From: Arthrobacter agilis
Lineage (GTDB): Bacteria; Actinomycetota; Actinomycetes; Actinomycetales; Micrococcaceae
Length of the DNA: 64,000 bases
Direction: 5' to 3'
NCBI RefSeq assembly: GCF_006494655.1
Contig: NZ_VHIM01000009.1
Location: 102,095-166,094 of the forward strand
Positions 54,211 to 63,894 of this stretch are shown piece by piece; positions within the stretch are counted from its first letter, which is position 1, and each line of letters starts with the position of its first letter. The notes below the pieces were generated by a model. It did no database searches and was not told the origin of the DNA. It saw only the letters and a program-made list of their open reading frames with translations. A program made the translations under genes and the position numbers.

Positions 54211-57200
54211 ATGGCACGTTGGACCACCGCAGACGACGCAGTGTCCGGAATCCGTCGGGTAGCAAAACGGCAACTCCGGACGGCGTGGCAGAAGCTCCCG
54301 GCGGAACAGCGGAAGAAGATACGGCAATCGCTGCATCCTGCGGACAGCGCGAAGGTCGAGCGAGCGGCGTCAGCCCTCGCCTCCGCCCGACCGCTGTCTG
54401 TTGCGCCTGTCCAGAAGCCTGCGATCACCATCTATGTGATCGTCGAGGACAGGGGGCAGGATCTTGCCGCCACACTGCAGAGCGCCCTGCGGCAAAAATC
54501 CGTACCGCTCGCGGTCGTGGTGATCGACACGACCGACGATGCGGCAATTGCGCAGACCGCCGCGTCCTACTCCGGCAGGGACGGGCGCATCAGCGTCGTG
54601 GCGTCCCCGGGACAGAGTGCCGTCGCAGCGCGTCAGACGGCAGTCGACAACGCAAAGACCCGTTGGATCCTGTCATTGACAGCCGGTGACCTCCTGGCCG
54701 CCGGAGCGGTTGCGGCCGCAGTCAATTCCCTCAAGGCGTCGGGGTCGGACCTTGCCGTCGGCACGGTCGGCGTGAGCAAGGGAACCAAGTTCGCCACACC
54801 GGCAGCGCAGAGCGCGTTGCACGGAAAAGCGGCCTCCACCACCACGCTGCAGCACTCTCCGGATCTGGCCGGTGACACCTACCTCAGTAACAAGGTCTTC
54901 TCGCGGCAGTTCTGGCTCGAGCAGCTGACATGGGTGGATGCCGAAGGTGACCTGTGGCAGGCCGAAGTGGTCCGCACGGCCTACCTGCGGGCCACGACCA
55001 TTGATCTTCTCCCGGGGAAGACGAGCGACGTCGTGGGGGACGCCGGCGATGCGCTCACACGTGAACAGCTGTGCAGCCCAAGGATCCTCGACGAGTACCT
55101 GCAGCGCATGACGCGTGTGATGACCGGGGCAACCGACTCCGTCTCCCCGGACGTCGCGGAACGGCTCCTCACGCGGATTCTCGGCACCGACCTGTTTCCG
55201 TTCATCGAGGTCGTCCCCCGTACCGACCAGGCCTACTGGTCCAGCCTCGTGCGTGGAACACAGGAACTCGCGGCCCTTGCCCCCGTCGCGTGGGACAGCA
55301 TCCGCCTCCATAACCGCCTCCTCCTCGCGGCGGTACTCGACGACAATCGAGCCGACGTCGCCACGATCTGCAGCTCCCGCAGCGACCTCGGGTCCTCCTT
55401 CGCCACGGCAACCGACCACGGGACGCTCCTCGCGCGGCCCCCCTACCTCGACGACCTGACCCGACGCCCGTCCGAGGCCCTGCTCACCTGCCAGGACATC
55501 GACCTCCGGGTCACCAGCAAGATCACGGGACTCACCTGGGACGCCGACGGGCGCCTGAGGATCAGCGGTCACGCCTACATCCCTTCGATCGATCCGGAGA
55601 CCGGTGGTCTCGTCATCGAGGCGCTCCTTGTCGACCCCGACGGGATCGAAGTTCGCCCCCTCGTTGTCGGACGGCACCGGGACCCCGCCATCGACTGGGA
55701 CGCAAACGACAACTGGGCGAGCTATGCCGACAGCGGATTCACGATCGACATCGATCCCGCGGACCTCCTCGCCGAGGACACGACCACGCCGGCGTGGTCC
55801 CTGCGGTTGCGACTCACCGCACAGGGGCGCATCGTGGAATCCGCTGCCACCCGTCGGGAGACCGCCGGTGCCGCAGGGACAGTGCCCATCGCCCCGATGA
55901 ACGGCAACCGCCGTGTAGCCCTGGAGTTCAAGCCCGGCGTTGGCCTCACCCTGGTGCGGGTCGCGCCCATGTACTCCGCAGTGGACGTGCAACTCGACGG
56001 TCGCGCACTGACCATCACGGTGGAAGCCCATTCCGCACCCCTCGCCTCGAAGATCACGGTGGAGTGCTCGAAACTCGCCATCCGGAAAACCGCCGTCTGC
56101 GTTGACGTCCGCGGGAACGTGGCCGACTACCGGCTCGTGATCCCCCGCCTCGCCGCCGACGCCTCCCCCCGCACGGAGCATCAATGGGACCTACGACTCG
56201 ACAGCGGCTTCAAGACGCCTCAGCCCATCGCCTGGCGGCAGGACAGCACTGACTTCGAGGAGCAGACGGACCGGTCCCGCCGTTTGAGGCTCAAGCTCAC
56301 CGGCTACGGTTTCCTCGCGCTGGAGGAGCGGCGGTATCGAGTTGAGGCCGACGACCTCGCTGTCAGCGATGACGGTCACTACCTGACGGTTCTCGGTACA
56401 GCGGATTTCACGAGCATCCATGCGCCGCGCATCGTTCTCTCGAGCGGCAAATCCGTGATCGAAGCCGACCAGGTCTCGCTGAACGTGACCCGCAATCAGG
56501 GAAGCAACCGGTTCTCCGTGCGTTTTCCTCTGGTGACCGCTCCGTGGGAGGGCCCGGACCAGATGCCGGAGGTCGGGGCATACAGCGTCCGCTACATCCC
56601 GCAGAAGACCGAGGACAACGCAGGATACTGGATACCCGCTGCTCCGGCCCTCCAGACCGATCTCCCCTCGCGGGTGCTCCGCGACACGCTCGAGGTCGGT
56701 GTCAGCAGGACTGCCGCCGCCGGCGCGCTCACGGTCCACTTCCGTCCGCCGTTGAAGCCGGACGAGCTGGGACGGTACAACCAGCAGGCACTTCGCACTG
56801 AGATCGCCGAGGCGCAGCTGCCGCTACGGGACGCCGTCCTTTTCATGTGTTTCGGGGGCCGTCGGGCAACGGACAGCACGCGGCGCATCCTCGAGGAATT
56901 CCAGCGACGAGGATCGGCCGGCGACATGTATTGGGCCATCGCTGACTTCTCGGTTCCCGTGCCCGACGGCACGCAGCCCGTGATCATCGGGTCCCGCCTC
57001 TGGTACCAACTACTCGCCGAGGCGAAACTCCTGGTCAACAACAACAACTTCCCGTTCTACTTCAGGAAGCGCGAGGGCCAGACCTACATCCAGACCTGGC
57101 ACGGCACGCCGCTCAAGAAGCTCGGGAACGACGTCGCCCGCACGAACTTCTCGCTGTCCTACTGGAATCTCATGCATCGCGAGGCCGCCTACTGGGATGC

Positions 57201-57927
57201 GCTCCTTGCACAGAACCCGTACGCCGCTGATGTCCTCGCCTCCTGTTTCGGCTTCACGGGCCACGTGATCGCGGAGGGCTATCCTCGCAACGATTCGCTC
57301 AAGGCCCCCGATGCCGAGAGCCGACGTGAGGCCGTTCGGGCCCTCCTCGGTATCCCGGAAGGCCGGAAGGCCATCCTGTATGCGCCCACCTGGCGCGACG
57401 ACGCCAAGAACACCTCGAAGCAGTACGAGATGGTGACCTATCTGGACTTCGAGGCCGCCCAGGAACAGTTGGGCGACGACTACGTCATCCTCTTGAGAGG
57501 GCACCACAACATCGCGGGCCAGCGGCAGACTGCAGGGAACCGGTTCGTCATCGACGTGACAGAGTACCCCGAGGTGAACGACCTCTACCTGGCTGCGGAT
57601 GTGCTGATCAACGATTACTCATCGGTGATGTTCGATTTCTGTGTCACCGGCAAGCCGATCATCTTCCTGACCCCTGACATCGCCCAGTACCGCGACTCGA
57701 CCCGCGGCTTCTACTTCGACCTCGAAGCGCAGGCTCCCGGACCACTACTCATGACAACACCTGAAGTGGTGCACGCCATCAAGAACGTGACCTCCATCCA
57801 GATGCGATACGCGGAACGCTACCGCGCCTTCGTGGAGACGTACGCGCCGATGTGCGACGGGTCTGCGACCCAGCGGGTGGTCGACGCGCTTCCGCTCGGT
57901 TCCGTCAGCATGGCGAACGCCGTGTGA
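54211..57927 (+). CDS. Giant GT-A-like / TagF-type polyol-phosphate transferase
   Basis: 1,238 residues in three parts. Residues about 70-300 look like a GT-A family 2 glycosyltransferase (AITIYVIVEDRGQDLAATLQSALRQ, WILSLTAGDLL), but the usual acidic pair is weakened to AGD, so this part may be inactive. Residues about 430-860 hold beta-rich domains (SKITGLTWDADGRLRISGHAYIP). Residues about 871-1238 are a CDP-glycerol glycerophosphotransferase (TagB/TagF) domain: LVNNNNFPFYFRKREGQTYIQTWHGT, ILYAPTWRDD, VILLRGHHN and VLINDYSSVMFDF. It probably transfers polyol-phosphate units to a wall glycopolymer at the inner membrane face. AAGGA precedes the ATG at 54211; the frame is open upstream, where it overlaps the previous gene. 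Confidence 0.88.
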   Translation: MARWTTADDAVSGIRRVAKRQLRTAWQKLPAEQRKKIRQSLHPADSAKVERAASALASARPLSVAPVQKPAITIYVIVEDRGQDLAATLQSALRQKSVPLAVVVIDTTDDAAIAQTAASYSGRDGRISVVASPGQSAVAARQTAVDNAKTRWILSLTAGDLLAAGAVAAAVNSLKASGSDLAVGTVGVSKGTKFATPAAQSALHGKAASTTTLQHSPDLAGDTYLSNKVFSRQFWLEQLTWVDAEGDLWQAEVVRTAYLRATTIDLLPGKTSDVVGDAGDALTREQLCSPRILDEYLQRMTRVMTGATDSVSPDVAERLLTRILGTDLFPFIEVVPRTDQAYWSSLVRGTQELAALAPVAWDSIRLHNRLLLAAVLDDNRADVATICSSRSDLGSSFATATDHGTLLARPPYLDDLTRRPSEALLTCQDIDLRVTSKITGLTWDADGRLRISGHAYIPSIDPETGGLVIEALLVDPDGIEVRPLVVGRHRDPAIDWDANDNWASYADSGFTIDIDPADLLAEDTTTPAWSLRLRLTAQGRIVESAATRRETAGAAGTVPIAPMNGNRRVALEFKPGVGLTLVRVAPMYSAVDVQLDGRALTITVEAHSAPLASKITVECSKLAIRKTAVCVDVRGNVADYRLVIPRLAADASPRTEHQWDLRLDSGFKTPQPIAWRQDSTDFEEQTDRSRRLRLKLTGYGFLALEERRYRVEADDLAVSDDGHYLTVLGTADFTSIHAPRIVLSSGKSVIEADQVSLNVTRNQGSNRFSVRFPLVTAPWEGPDQMPEVGAYSVRYIPQKTEDNAGYWIPAAPALQTDLPSRVLRDTLEVGVSRTAAAGALTVHFRPPLKPDELGRYNQQALRTEIAEAQLPLRDAVLFMCFGGRRATDSTRRILEEFQRRGSAGDMYWAIADFSVPVPDGTQPVIIGSRLWYQLLAEAKLLVNNNNFPFYFRKREGQTYIQTWHGTPLKKLGNDVARTNFSLSYWNLMHREAAYWDALLAQNPYAADVLASCFGFTGHVIAEGYPRNDSLKAPDAESRREAVRALLGIPEGRKAILYAPTWRDDAKNTSKQYEMVTYLDFEAAQEQLGDDYVILLRGHHNIAGQRQTAGNRFVIDVTEYPEVNDLYLAADVLINDYSSVMFDFCVTGKPIIFLTPDIAQYRDSTRGFYFDLEAQAPGPLLMTTPEVVHAIKNVTSIQMRYAERYRAFVETYAPMCDGSATQRVVDALPLGSVSMANAV

Positions 57928-58005
57928 CGGTCGGGCAATCCCCTTCAATGCCTGGGCAAGGAACTTCAATCCGCCCATTGGCTTCCCACTCTTAGCAGGA
58001 GAGCT

Positions 58006-61000
58006 ATGTCTACCGGGATTCCCTCCCCCCACGTACCGATGGAAACCGCCCCGGTCGACGATCGAAAGACCCTCTCTCAAGCGCCGCTGGCTACCCACGC
58101 AATGCGCGACGCCAGCTCAGCAAACGAGCAGTTCCTCCTGGGACACGCGTTGTTGCACTCGGGGGATCTCGAGGAAGCGGCTCAACACGTCTCGACCGCC
58201 CTCGAGCTGGACCCGAGTTCCGCGCGATGGCATTATCGGCTCGGTTACATCAGGGAACGGCAGAACTTCCCCTCCGTCGCGCGCGAGCACTACCGGGACG
58301 CGCTCCGCCTCCAGCCCGGACACGAGCGCTGGGAACATCGCCTCCGCGCAGTAGAGGCAGCGGCGGAGCGCCAGCGCGCCGCAGAGCGAGCGGAGACCGA
58401 CGACGTGCGTGCTGTGTACGCCGACCGGCGGCGCGTACTGCACGAGCGAAAAGCTCCGAAGTGGCAGGAGATCGACGTGCTGTCCGCGGGGAAGCCTTTC
58501 TACCGGGACGACCCGGAATGGCTGACCGCCCTCGCCGAGGCATTGTTCTTCATGAATCGGTACCCAGCGGCAGCAGAGAATTTTGCTGCCGCAGCACAGT
58601 TGGTCCCCAAGGACGCCCGGCTTCACTTCCAGGCTGGTTGGGCACACCACCTGGCCGGCTCCGAGCATCTCGTTCAGCACCATTACGCGCGTGCGATCGC
58701 CGCGGACACCGAGCTGGAGGCGTCAAGGCTCGGAGTAGGCGCATTCTTCCAGAAGAAGGGTGAATGGCGGCTCGCCGCAACACACTACGCTGCCGCTTTC
58801 CGCCACAATCCTGGCGATGCTGAGATCGCCTACCGCTGGGGCTTCGCGTTGCAGCGATGCTACGACTGGCAGGGCGGCGCCGACATCATCGGGAAAGCCA
58901 TCGCCCTGGATCCCACGCACGCCCAGTGGCACTACCGACTCGGTTTCTCGCTCGAACGGGCTGGTCATTGGGGCGTTGCCGCTGACGCCTATTCCTACGC
59001 GCTGAACCTCTCGAGCCCACGCAACGAGTACTGGGCGTACAGGCTGGGCAGTGTGCTCGCTCGGGCGCATCGGTATGAGGAAGCATGCGTCGCCTTTCTC
59101 GGCCCCGACAAGAGCGAATCAAGCGTCCCTTCTGCTGAACCGACGGCCATCAGACCGAGCGAATACTTGCAAAGCATCTTCGCTGCCGGCCTAGCTGCGG
59201 CGCGATGCGCTCAGACGTCGCTACAATGCGCCGATCTAGCCAAACGTGCGCAGGACCATGGCGCCCTGGATGTGGCAGCGGCCGCCTACGAAGCGGCCGT
59301 CTCGCGCTCGGAGAAGCACCAGCCACGGCTGTTCTTCTCCCTCGGCTCGGTTCTCTTTCGACTCGGCCGCTTCGAAGAGGCCACTGCGGCCTTCCGTGAA
59401 ACTCGTCTTCTCAAACGGCCACATGGAGTCAACACTGCGGCCTATTTCAAGAATCCGACGCTGAAGCAGTCGATGATCTATGTCGAATACATGGAGACGC
59501 TGCCCATCAGGGAGGACGTCATTCTTTACGAAAGCAGCCAGGGCAACTCGATCGGCTGCAACCCACTGAATATCTTCCGCGGTCTGCTGCACGACGAGCG
59601 CTTCACCAACGTTACCCATGTATGGGTAATCAATGATCGGTCCAAGATTCCAGACGAACTTCGCGGCCTTGCCAACGTCATCTTCGCAGCACGCGACAGC
59701 GACCTCTACTTGCGCTACCTGGCGTCGGCTGGGCGATTGATCAACAACAACACGTTCCCGCCGTATTTCAGTCGCCGTCCTGAGCAGCAGTACCTCAATA
59801 CCTGGCATGGAACACCGATGAAGTCACTGGGTCGGGACATCAAGGACGGCTTCATGGACTACCGGAATGCGACCCGGAACTTCCTGCACAGCACGCACAT
59901 CCTTGCGCCGAACGAATTCACTGCCGAAATTCTGATGGATAAGTACGAGATATCCGGGATCTTCGACGGCCAGCTTGCGGTTACGGGATATCCGAGAGTC
60001 GATGCGACGGTCAAACTGCCGACCGATGCGCGCGCGTTGCTACGGGACCGGCTGGGAATCGACCCCTCAGAGAAGGTGGCACTGTATGCCCCTACATGGC
60101 GAGGGTCTCTGGCGGATCGAAAGCTCGACAACGACCGGCTGATGGTCGACATAAAGACCATGGCTTCTCTCGACGCGCGGCTGCTGTTCCGGGGTCACCC
60201 CGTCACGGAAGCGCTGCTCGATGATGCTGGCATCGCGGAGCATCTTGTGCCGGCCGATATCGACACCAACGATCTCCTGTCGATCGTCGATGTCCTCATC
60301 ACGGACTACTCCAGTATCGCCTTCGACTTCATGGCCACCGGGCGCCCGATCATCTACTACGCTTACGATCTCGAGGAGTACGAGCAGAGCCGCGGCCTGT
60401 GTTTGGACATTGCTACCCTGCCAGGTCAGCTGTGCTCCAATACGACTGAACTCCGCGACGGGCTGGCGCACGCCCTAAAGCAGCGAGGAGGAACGTCGAG
60501 CGGGTCGGACGAGTACGTCGGCCTTGAGCACGGCGAGTCGACAGCCCGGGCGATCGACTTCTTCTTCTTCGGGGCGTCCACGTGGACACTTCCGCGGAAG
60601 AAGGATGCCCGCAAGACCATGCTCATGTACCAGGGCTCCTTCATTCCGAATGGTATTACCTCCTCGTATCTCAACCTGACATCGCACCTTGATCCCGAAG
60701 ACACTCAGGTCTTCGTGGCGATCGAACCGTCGTCCGTCTCCTCGGACGAACGCCGACTGGAGAAGTTCGGCCAGAACCCTGAGCACGTACGCGTTCTGCC
60801 TCGGGTGGGAGCGCAACTGATCGGCGCTGAGGAGCGCTGGATCGTCGACAAGTTCAATGCGCAAGGCGACCTGCAGACCGACGAGCAGTGGGACATCTAC
60901 CATGCAGCATTCGCCCGCGAATACCGGCGCATGTTCGGCACAGCGCACTTCGACGCTCTGGTCTGCTTCGAGGGCTACGCTCGCTTCTGGGCCGCTCTCT

Positions 61001-61818
61001 TCGCTGCTGGTCCGTCGAAAGCAAGCACCAAGTCGATCTTCCTGCACAATGACATGCACAGCGAATGGCTGCACCGCTTCCGATATCTCGAATCAATGTT
61101 CCGGCTCTATCCTCGGTACGACTCGCTGATCTCAGTGACAGAGAGCGTAGCCGAAGAAAACAAGCGACAACTGTCGAGCAGGTTCTCCATCGACCCCGAA
61201 AAGTTCCACTTCAGCAACAACTTGGTCAATGCCGATGCGACTGTCGCCCTGTCCCAAGAACCAGTGCCAGAAGACATCGAGGAGTGGATCGGCGATTGCC
61301 CGGCGGTCTTTGTCACGGCAGGGCGGCTGTCGCCCGAAAAAGATCATGCAAAGCTACTTCAGAGCTTCGCGCTACTCGTCGCGGATCATCCAGAGGCGAA
61401 ACTGATCATTCTCGGTGACGGCCCCCTGAGGAATCGACTGGAAAGGCAGATCGAGCAATTGGGACTGAAACCGGCGGTGTTTCTGGCGGGCCTCCGACTC
61501 AATCCTTTTCCCGTGATCAGAAGGGGTGACTGCTTTGTCTTTTCGTCGAACTACGAAGGACAGGGTCTCGCCGTGTTGGAAGCACTCATCCTCGGAAAAC
61601 CCGTGATCTCGACCGACGTGGTCGGGCCCCGGAGTATCCTGGAGGACGGATACGGGCTCCTCGTGGACAACTCGGTCGAGAGCTTGAAGAACGGTATGGC
61701 GAAATTTCTCGATGATTGGCCGACGTACACCCCGTTCGACTACTCGACCTATGAGAAAGAAGCTCTTCAGACTTTCGAGAGGATCACCCTTGGCTCATCC
61801 GCTTTCAGGAGCGTCTGA
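58006..61818 (+). CDS. TPR - TagF - GT4 triple-fusion glycopolymer synthase
   Basis: 1,270 residues. About 38-480 contain TPR-like helical repeats (SGDLEEAAQHVSTALELDPSSARWHYRLGY and similar), with WxYRLG-type signatures recurring about every 34 residues. About 500-840 are a TagB/TagF domain: RLINNNTFPPYFSRRPEQQYLNTWHGTPMKSLG, LYAPTWRGSL, RLLFRGHP, VLITDYSSIAFDF. About 872-1270 are a family 4 glycosyltransferase: MLMYQGSFIPNGITSSYLNL, VTAGRLSPEKDH, FVFSSNYEGQGLAVLEALILGKPVISTD. One chain could thus add both polyol-phosphate and sugar to the same acceptor, with TPRs as a scaffold (inference). AGGAGAGCT precedes the ATG. Some codons are A/T-richer than in the housekeeping genes. Confidence 0.88.
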   Translation: MSTGIPSPHVPMETAPVDDRKTLSQAPLATHAMRDASSANEQFLLGHALLHSGDLEEAAQHVSTALELDPSSARWHYRLGYIRERQNFPSVAREHYRDALRLQPGHERWEHRLRAVEAAAERQRAAERAETDDVRAVYADRRRVLHERKAPKWQEIDVLSAGKPFYRDDPEWLTALAEALFFMNRYPAAAENFAAAAQLVPKDARLHFQAGWAHHLAGSEHLVQHHYARAIAADTELEASRLGVGAFFQKKGEWRLAATHYAAAFRHNPGDAEIAYRWGFALQRCYDWQGGADIIGKAIALDPTHAQWHYRLGFSLERAGHWGVAADAYSYALNLSSPRNEYWAYRLGSVLARAHRYEEACVAFLGPDKSESSVPSAEPTAIRPSEYLQSIFAAGLAAARCAQTSLQCADLAKRAQDHGALDVAAAAYEAAVSRSEKHQPRLFFSLGSVLFRLGRFEEATAAFRETRLLKRPHGVNTAAYFKNPTLKQSMIYVEYMETLPIREDVILYESSQGNSIGCNPLNIFRGLLHDERFTNVTHVWVINDRSKIPDELRGLANVIFAARDSDLYLRYLASAGRLINNNTFPPYFSRRPEQQYLNTWHGTPMKSLGRDIKDGFMDYRNATRNFLHSTHILAPNEFTAEILMDKYEISGIFDGQLAVTGYPRVDATVKLPTDARALLRDRLGIDPSEKVALYAPTWRGSLADRKLDNDRLMVDIKTMASLDARLLFRGHPVTEALLDDAGIAEHLVPADIDTNDLLSIVDVLITDYSSIAFDFMATGRPIIYYAYDLEEYEQSRGLCLDIATLPGQLCSNTTELRDGLAHALKQRGGTSSGSDEYVGLEHGESTARAIDFFFFGASTWTLPRKKDARKTMLMYQGSFIPNGITSSYLNLTSHLDPEDTQVFVAIEPSSVSSDERRLEKFGQNPEHVRVLPRVGAQLIGAEERWIVDKFNAQGDLQTDEQWDIYHAAFAREYRRMFGTAHFDALVCFEGYARFWAALFAAGPSKASTKSIFLHNDMHSEWLHRFRYLESMFRLYPRYDSLISVTESVAEENKRQLSSRFSIDPEKFHFSNNLVNADATVALSQEPVPEDIEEWIGDCPAVFVTAGRLSPEKDHAKLLQSFALLVADHPEAKLIILGDGPLRNRLERQIEQLGLKPAVFLAGLRLNPFPVIRRGDCFVFSSNYEGQGLAVLEALILGKPVISTDVVGPRSILEDGYGLLVDNSVESLKNGMAKFLDDWPTYTPFDYSTYEKEALQTFERITLGSSAFRSV

Positions 61819-62037
61819 TCGGGTGGTACTGACCCTCTCAGCCGATACGTAGGCGCGGCACCAGCGGCGAACTCCGTCTGCACGGTACGCAGCAGGAGGA
61901 GGATTCGACCCCTCCTGGTCCCAACGCAACGACGTCCAAACCACCCTCGATGCGAACGCGAAGTATCGAGACGGTGAAGCGCCCGTATCGCCTACAAGAC
62001 AACGCATCAATAGCATCGAACCTCAGTAAGGAATTCA
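61819..62037 (+). other. Intergenic region between the two last glycan genes
   Basis: 219 bases. CTCGAT and ATCGAG (about 61946-61970) can pair across 13 bases, and AGGAGG/CCTCCT near 61891-61915 can form a short stem. AAGGAA, six bases before the next ATG, is its ribosome-binding site. No clear terminator or promoter. Confidence 0.35.
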
Positions 62038-63894
62038 ATGGAACCGCCATATCATCTGCCGGATGGTCGCTACACAATGCTCAACGCATCCATCAGGCTC
62101 ACCTATGGCGGGGCTACCAGGTCTCAGCTTCTGAGAGCTCGCCTGTTCTCGGAGAATACGGGCCTACCCATCGAACTGGCCACCTTCGACGCCTATCCGG
62201 AGTACGACACGGAGCGGAAGCTGCTCACATCGAAGGGTCTCCTCCCTCCTCAGGTTCACTTGAGGAACATGTACGAGGAACTTGCAGTGAGCTCCGACCT
62301 CGGGCGATTCTCGGACGGAACGGACAAGGAAATCCCGTCGTGGTTTCGAGAGAGCTTGAGCCGGGACTTCGCCGTCGAGTACGCGAAGGACGGCAGACCA
62401 TGGCGCCGAGCCATCGACGTCAATGGGGATCGGCGATCCTTCTACTTCCAGTACCTACGAAGCGACGGCTCCGTCTACGCCACAGTCGATCGACGGGTTG
62501 GAGGCTCGGACTGGGACAGGCAGAACCGCGGCGTGGTTCTGACCGACCCGGCCGGAACCCCGGTCGCCGTTCTCAGCAGCGTCCCGGAATTGATCAACAG
62601 CTGGATCAGGGTGATGGGAGAGCGCGAGAAGAGGCACTTCCTCCTCTTCGATTCCAAGGAATCCGGGCGCCTCATTGCCGAGCAGCCACGCGAGGACAAT
62701 CAATTCCTCCTCCTCACCGCGCACACTCCTCACCTCCAGCCCCCGCGTCACTGGAACTCGCCGGCAGCGACTGCGGACTGGCACGAGACCATCTCCGGTT
62801 TGCACCACTGGGATGCCTTCATTGTCCTCAGCGACGCCCACCGCGCAGACCTGGAGTTGGCCGAAGGCAAGCTGAACAACATCTTCGTCCTTCCCCATCC
62901 GATAGCCGATAGCAGTCCTTTGAACTCCGAGGACAGGGACCCGAACCTGGCCCTGATCGTTTGTCGCCTTGAGAAGCAGAAGCGAGTCCAGGACGCCCTA
63001 CATGCTTTCCGGCGTGTCGTGGACGAGGTCCCGGAAGCACGGCTGGAGATCTACGGTGAAGGCAGCAAACGCGCTGAGTGGGAGGAATTGACCCGCTCAC
63101 TCGGTCTGTCCGATTCGGTGAAGTTCCTCGGTTATGACCCGAACCCCGGTCGGCAGTACCGGCGAGCGTCCGCCTTCCTTATGACGAGCCTGTTCGAAGC
63201 GCAACCCTTGTCCCTCCTAGAGGCGATCTCCCACGGCAGCCCAATCGTTGCTTACGACATCAAGTACGGGCCCGCACAAATGGTGCGCCATGGGAGTAAC
63301 GGGTACCTGACGCGAGAAGGGGATATCGAGGACTTCGCGCGCAAGACGACATCGGTGCTGAGAGATCCCTCGTTGTCCTCCCAGATGTCGCGGGCCTCCT
63401 TCGAAATGGCCGAAAACTTCCAACTACCGCGCTTTTTCGCAGCTTGGAACGACCTTCTCGAGACGATCTGCCAGCAGAAGGAGGGCCGGCTGGAACTCGA
63501 GCAGGTTAGTGCGGCGCTCGACAACGGTTTCCTTCCTTCAGGACGTAGTTTCAGCAGCCTGACCACCGTCGAGATGCCCGACGCTTTGCACATCACAGGA
63601 CGGGTAGCCGTCCGGACCCGACCACCGAGTATCCACGACAGTGCTCAGCCGACCATTCAACTTCGTGTTCAACACCCGCACAACCCCAACGTCCTCTACC
63701 TCGAGACAGCTGATTCACAGCGCTTGGGTGACGAAGATCGCAACTTGACAGCACTGTTGAAGAAAAGTGACCTGGAAGAGCTTTTTGCCGACCACACCAC
63801 GGGCTTCGAATTGTGGTGTGAGACGACACTCAACAATGCGCATTCGTTGTTCCGATGCGATCCCACTAGCGCTAATCCGGCTCATCGTAAATAA
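62038..63894 (+). CDS. TarM-like family 4 glycosyltransferase, 3' end altered by an IS
   Basis: 618 residues as read. The N-terminal half (MEPPYHLPDGRYTMLNASIRLTYGGATRSQLLRARLF ...) resembles the beta-rich N-domain of TarM/GtfA glycosyltransferases, which attach sugars to wall teichoic acid. The GT4 nucleotide-binding half has LIVCRLEKQKRVQDALHAFRRV, KFLGYDPNPGRQYRRASAFLMTSLFEAQPLSLLEAISHGSPIVAYDIKYGPAQMV (Glu-x7-Glu type site). Another beta-rich segment follows to the C-terminus. The last four or five residues and the stop codon appear to be supplied by the end of an insertion sequence at about 63879, so the native C-terminus is missing. Confidence 0.85.
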   Translation: MEPPYHLPDGRYTMLNASIRLTYGGATRSQLLRARLFSENTGLPIELATFDAYPEYDTERKLLTSKGLLPPQVHLRNMYEELAVSSDLGRFSDGTDKEIPSWFRESLSRDFAVEYAKDGRPWRRAIDVNGDRRSFYFQYLRSDGSVYATVDRRVGGSDWDRQNRGVVLTDPAGTPVAVLSSVPELINSWIRVMGEREKRHFLLFDSKESGRLIAEQPREDNQFLLLTAHTPHLQPPRHWNSPAATADWHETISGLHHWDAFIVLSDAHRADLELAEGKLNNIFVLPHPIADSSPLNSEDRDPNLALIVCRLEKQKRVQDALHAFRRVVDEVPEARLEIYGEGSKRAEWEELTRSLGLSDSVKFLGYDPNPGRQYRRASAFLMTSLFEAQPLSLLEAISHGSPIVAYDIKYGPAQMVRHGSNGYLTREGDIEDFARKTTSVLRDPSLSSQMSRASFEMAENFQLPRFFAAWNDLLETICQQKEGRLELEQVSAALDNGFLPSGRSFSSLTTVEMPDALHITGRVAVRTRPPSIHDSAQPTIQLRVQHPHNPNVLYLETADSQRLGDEDRNLTALLKKSDLEELFADHTTGFELWCETTLNNAHSLFRCDPTSANPAHRK

